Shown here piece by piece: positions 42,176 to 43,883 of a stretch of 43,883 nt of DNA. The position numbers and the translations under genes are program-made. Under the pieces are notes generated by a model. That model ran no database searches. It saw only the letters and a list, made by a program, of their open reading frames with translations, and was not told where the DNA came from. This DNA comes from an uncultured Sphingomonadaceae bacterium. Its GTDB lineage: Bacteria > Pseudomonadota > Alphaproteobacteria > Sphingomonadales > Sphingomonadaceae. Where the stretch lies: assembly GCA_938003725.1 (NCBI GenBank), contig CALKXX010000017.1:1-43883 (forward strand), given 5' to 3'. Position 1 is the first letter of the stretch, and the number at the start of each line of letters is the position of its first letter.

Positions 42176-42523
42176 TCAGCGTTCCTGATCCATCGGTGTA
42201 TCCAGATTGGGGTCGGGCTTCAGATCCGGAACAACTTGACCCACCGGTGACGAGTTTTTGGGCACGGCCTTTTCATCGACTTCCTCTGGCGCCGGCGCAG
42301 GCGTGATGCCTAGTTCGGCGAGCGGTTCAGCAAGCGGTTCGACAGGTTCGGCCTCCACGGTTCGCGCGCTCCCTTCCCCAGTCTCTTGAATTTCCTCGAT
42401 TGCAGATCTCTCATCGCTTGCGCGTTGCAGAACGAAATTGGCCACGCTCACCAGTAAAAGGACGACGACCAAGCCGACGACGCCAACCTGTATGCGCTGC
42501 ATAGTATCGTTGCGATCATCCAT
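42176..42523 (-). CDS. small single-pass membrane protein of unknown function
   Basis: MDDRNDTMQRIQVGVVGLVVVLLLVSVANFVLQRA then an acidic/Pro-rich tail; starts 3 bp after the cysK stop. Confidence 0.6.
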   Translation of the reverse strand: MDDRNDTMQRIQVGVVGLVVVLLLVSVANFVLQRASDERSAIEEIQETGEGSARTVEAEPVEPLAEPLAELGITPAPAPEEVDEKAVPKNSSPVGQVVPDLKPDPNLDTPMDQER

Positions 42524-42526
42524 CGG

Positions 42527-43531
42527 TCAGTCCTTTTGCTCCTTTTGGTTTAACCAGGGGAAAACCGGTAAGCCCTTTTCCATCAGCCACTCGGCATTGT
42601 AAAGTGAGGAAAGATAGCGAAAACCGGTATCACATAATATTGTTGCGATCCGGCTGCCTTTTCCTAGCTGCTTGCCAAGCGCGATAGCACCGGCCACATT
42701 AATACCCGATGATAGTCCAAGGCACAGCCCTTCTTCCGCCAGCAACCGCTCAACCCAGCGCAATCCTTCTTCGTCCGAAATCCGGAATTGAGTATCAATT
42801 GGCGCATCTTCAAGATTGCCGGTGATCCGGCCCTGCCCAATCCCTTCGGCAACACTATTGCCTTCGGATTTCAATTCTCCATTGGCGTAATATTCATAAA
42901 GCGCCGCGCCGTGCGGATCGGATAGAGCGATGGTCACTTGCTCATTCTTTGCCTTAAGGCCCATGCCTACCCCGGCAATCGTTCCCCCGGTCCCGGCGGC
43001 ACAAGTAAATCCATCAATCTTGCCGTCCATCTGACTCCAGATTTCCTCTGCAGTCGTCTCGATATGCGCACGGCGGTTCGCGACATTGTCAAACTGATTG
43101 GCCCAAACCGCACCCTCTGTTTCCTCTGCCATCCGCCGCGACTGATGGACGAAATGACAGGGGCTGGAATAAGGCGCAGCAGGAACCGTGATCAACTCAG
43201 AACCCAGCGCCCGCAAAGTGTCCATTTTTTCGCGTGACTGGGTTTCGGGCATGACGATCGTCGACTTATACCCCTTTGCATTGGCAACAAGCGCAATGCC
43301 GATGCCGGTATTACCCGCCGTTCCCTCGACAATCCGGCCGCCGGGTTTTAGCAAGCCGCGTTCTTCGGCGTCCTGCACGATATAGAGCGCCGCACGGTCT
43401 TTTACCGAGGCGCCGGGATTGGCAAATTCGCATTTGCCATAAATGTCGCAACCCGCCTCTTCGCTGGCGCTTTCGAGACGGACGAGCGGGGTATTACCGA
43501 TCAGGCCGAGTGTGTTCGATATGCTGTTCAT
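42527..43531 (-). CDS. cysK: cysteine synthase A-like PLP enzyme
   Basis: LGLIGNTPLVRLESAS, FANPGASVKDRAALYIV, IVEGTAGNTGIGIALVANAKGYKSTIVMPETQSREK, AAGTGGTIAGVG. Start set at MNSISNTLG (43531). Confidence 0.92.
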   Translation of the reverse strand: MNSISNTLGLIGNTPLVRLESASEEAGCDIYGKCEFANPGASVKDRAALYIVQDAEERGLLKPGGRIVEGTAGNTGIGIALVANAKGYKSTIVMPETQSREKMDTLRALGSELITVPAAPYSSPCHFVHQSRRMAEETEGAVWANQFDNVANRRAHIETTAEEIWSQMDGKIDGFTCAAGTGGTIAGVGMGLKAKNEQVTIALSDPHGAALYEYYANGELKSEGNSVAEGIGQGRITGNLEDAPIDTQFRISDEEGLRWVERLLAEEGLCLGLSSGINVAGAIALGKQLGKGSRIATILCDTGFRYLSSLYNAEWLMEKGLPVFPWLNQKEQKD

Positions 43532-43638
43532 ATCCCGATACATAGGCCCGGTGCATTGCGGGGACAAGCGGGAAGCATTTGTCCGCCTGCAAGAAGAACT
43601 TTTGCCACCTTCCAATCACCAATTTCGCAAAATGCTAT

Positions 43639-43667
43639 GGTCAAGACCTGTTAAACAGGTCCTGACC
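43639..43667. promoter_or_regulatory. 29-bp near-perfect dyad in the cysK/enoyl-CoA hydratase divergent region
   Basis: GGTCA-A-GACCTGTT-A-AACAGGTC-C-TGACC. Confidence 0.5.
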
Positions 43668-43728
43668 CTAGTTTCCCTGAGCATCATGACATGATAACAA
43701 CGTTCCAAACTATAGGAGATCGCTAGCT

Positions 43729-43883
43729 GTGCCAGAGAAAAAATACGAGTGCTTTGAAGTCCAGATTGCCGACAATATTGCGCATATCAAAATGAACCGC
43801 CCGGACAAGCTGAACAGTATGAACAAGGCGTTTTGGAATGACCTGCCCGGCATTGTCGAAGATATCGATACCAATGCAAAGGC
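43729..43883 (+). CDS. enoyl-CoA hydratase, 5' part, truncated by window end
   Basis: Own translation from GTG 43729 with upstream TAGGAGAT: VPEKKYECFEVQIADNIAHIKMNRPDKLNSMNKAFWNDLPGIVEDIDTNAK; crotonase N-terminus. Not in the supplied ORF track. Confidence 0.85.
   Translation, partial: MPEKKYECFEVQIADNIAHIKMNRPDKLNSMNKAFWNDLPGIVEDIDTNAK

Noticed and set aside
42319-42360. Short repeat gcgagcggttcagcaagcggttcgac
   Set aside because: Encodes a small EPLAEPLAE peptide repeat in a low-complexity tail; not an independent DNA element.
1-43883. Search for a mobile element, phage, defence island, CRISPR array, tRNA or rRNA
   Set aside because: No transposase/integrase/Cas proteins, no regular spacer-repeat pattern and no tRNA-like cloverleaf were recognised by eye; the content is largely housekeeping. 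tRNAscan-SE and CRISPR tools would settle this.

Overview
The window looks like an alphaproteobacterial chromosome segment, most likely Sphingomonadales (inferred from protein character; no search was run). Nearly all of it is coding, mostly on the minus strand. It contains: (i) a branched-chain/fatty-acyl catabolic set (acyl-CoA dehydrogenase, 3-hydroxyisobutyryl-CoA hydrolase-like protein, enoyl-CoA hydratase) directly behind a secreted deacetylase/dipeptidase pair; (ii) an acylating aldehyde dehydrogenase, a DMT transporter, a YtcJ-like amidohydrolase and an acyl-CoA synthetase; (iii) a glycine cleavage operon gcvT-gcvH-gcvPA-gcvPB preceded by a tandem glycine riboswitch and apparently continuing into a BASS-family transporter and a DUF938 protein; (iv) dgt, an SDR-like protein and a SPOR/TPR protein; (v) a complete, tightly packed dcw cluster mraZ-rsmH-ftsL-ftsI-murE-murF-mraY-murD-ftsW-murG-murC-murB-ddl-ftsQ-ftsA-ftsZ; (vi) cysK with two poorly characterised proteins. 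I saw no mobile element, CRISPR array, rRNA or tRNA. I found no convincing new multi-gene system. The best leads are regulatory: five GGGN boxes at exact 10-bp spacing upstream of mraZ (probable MraZ operator), the riboswitch operon that extends to a transporter, a 29-bp dyad between cysK and a divergent enoyl-CoA hydratase gene, and 4-bp stop/start overlaps at 12 of 13 consecutive dcw junctions.
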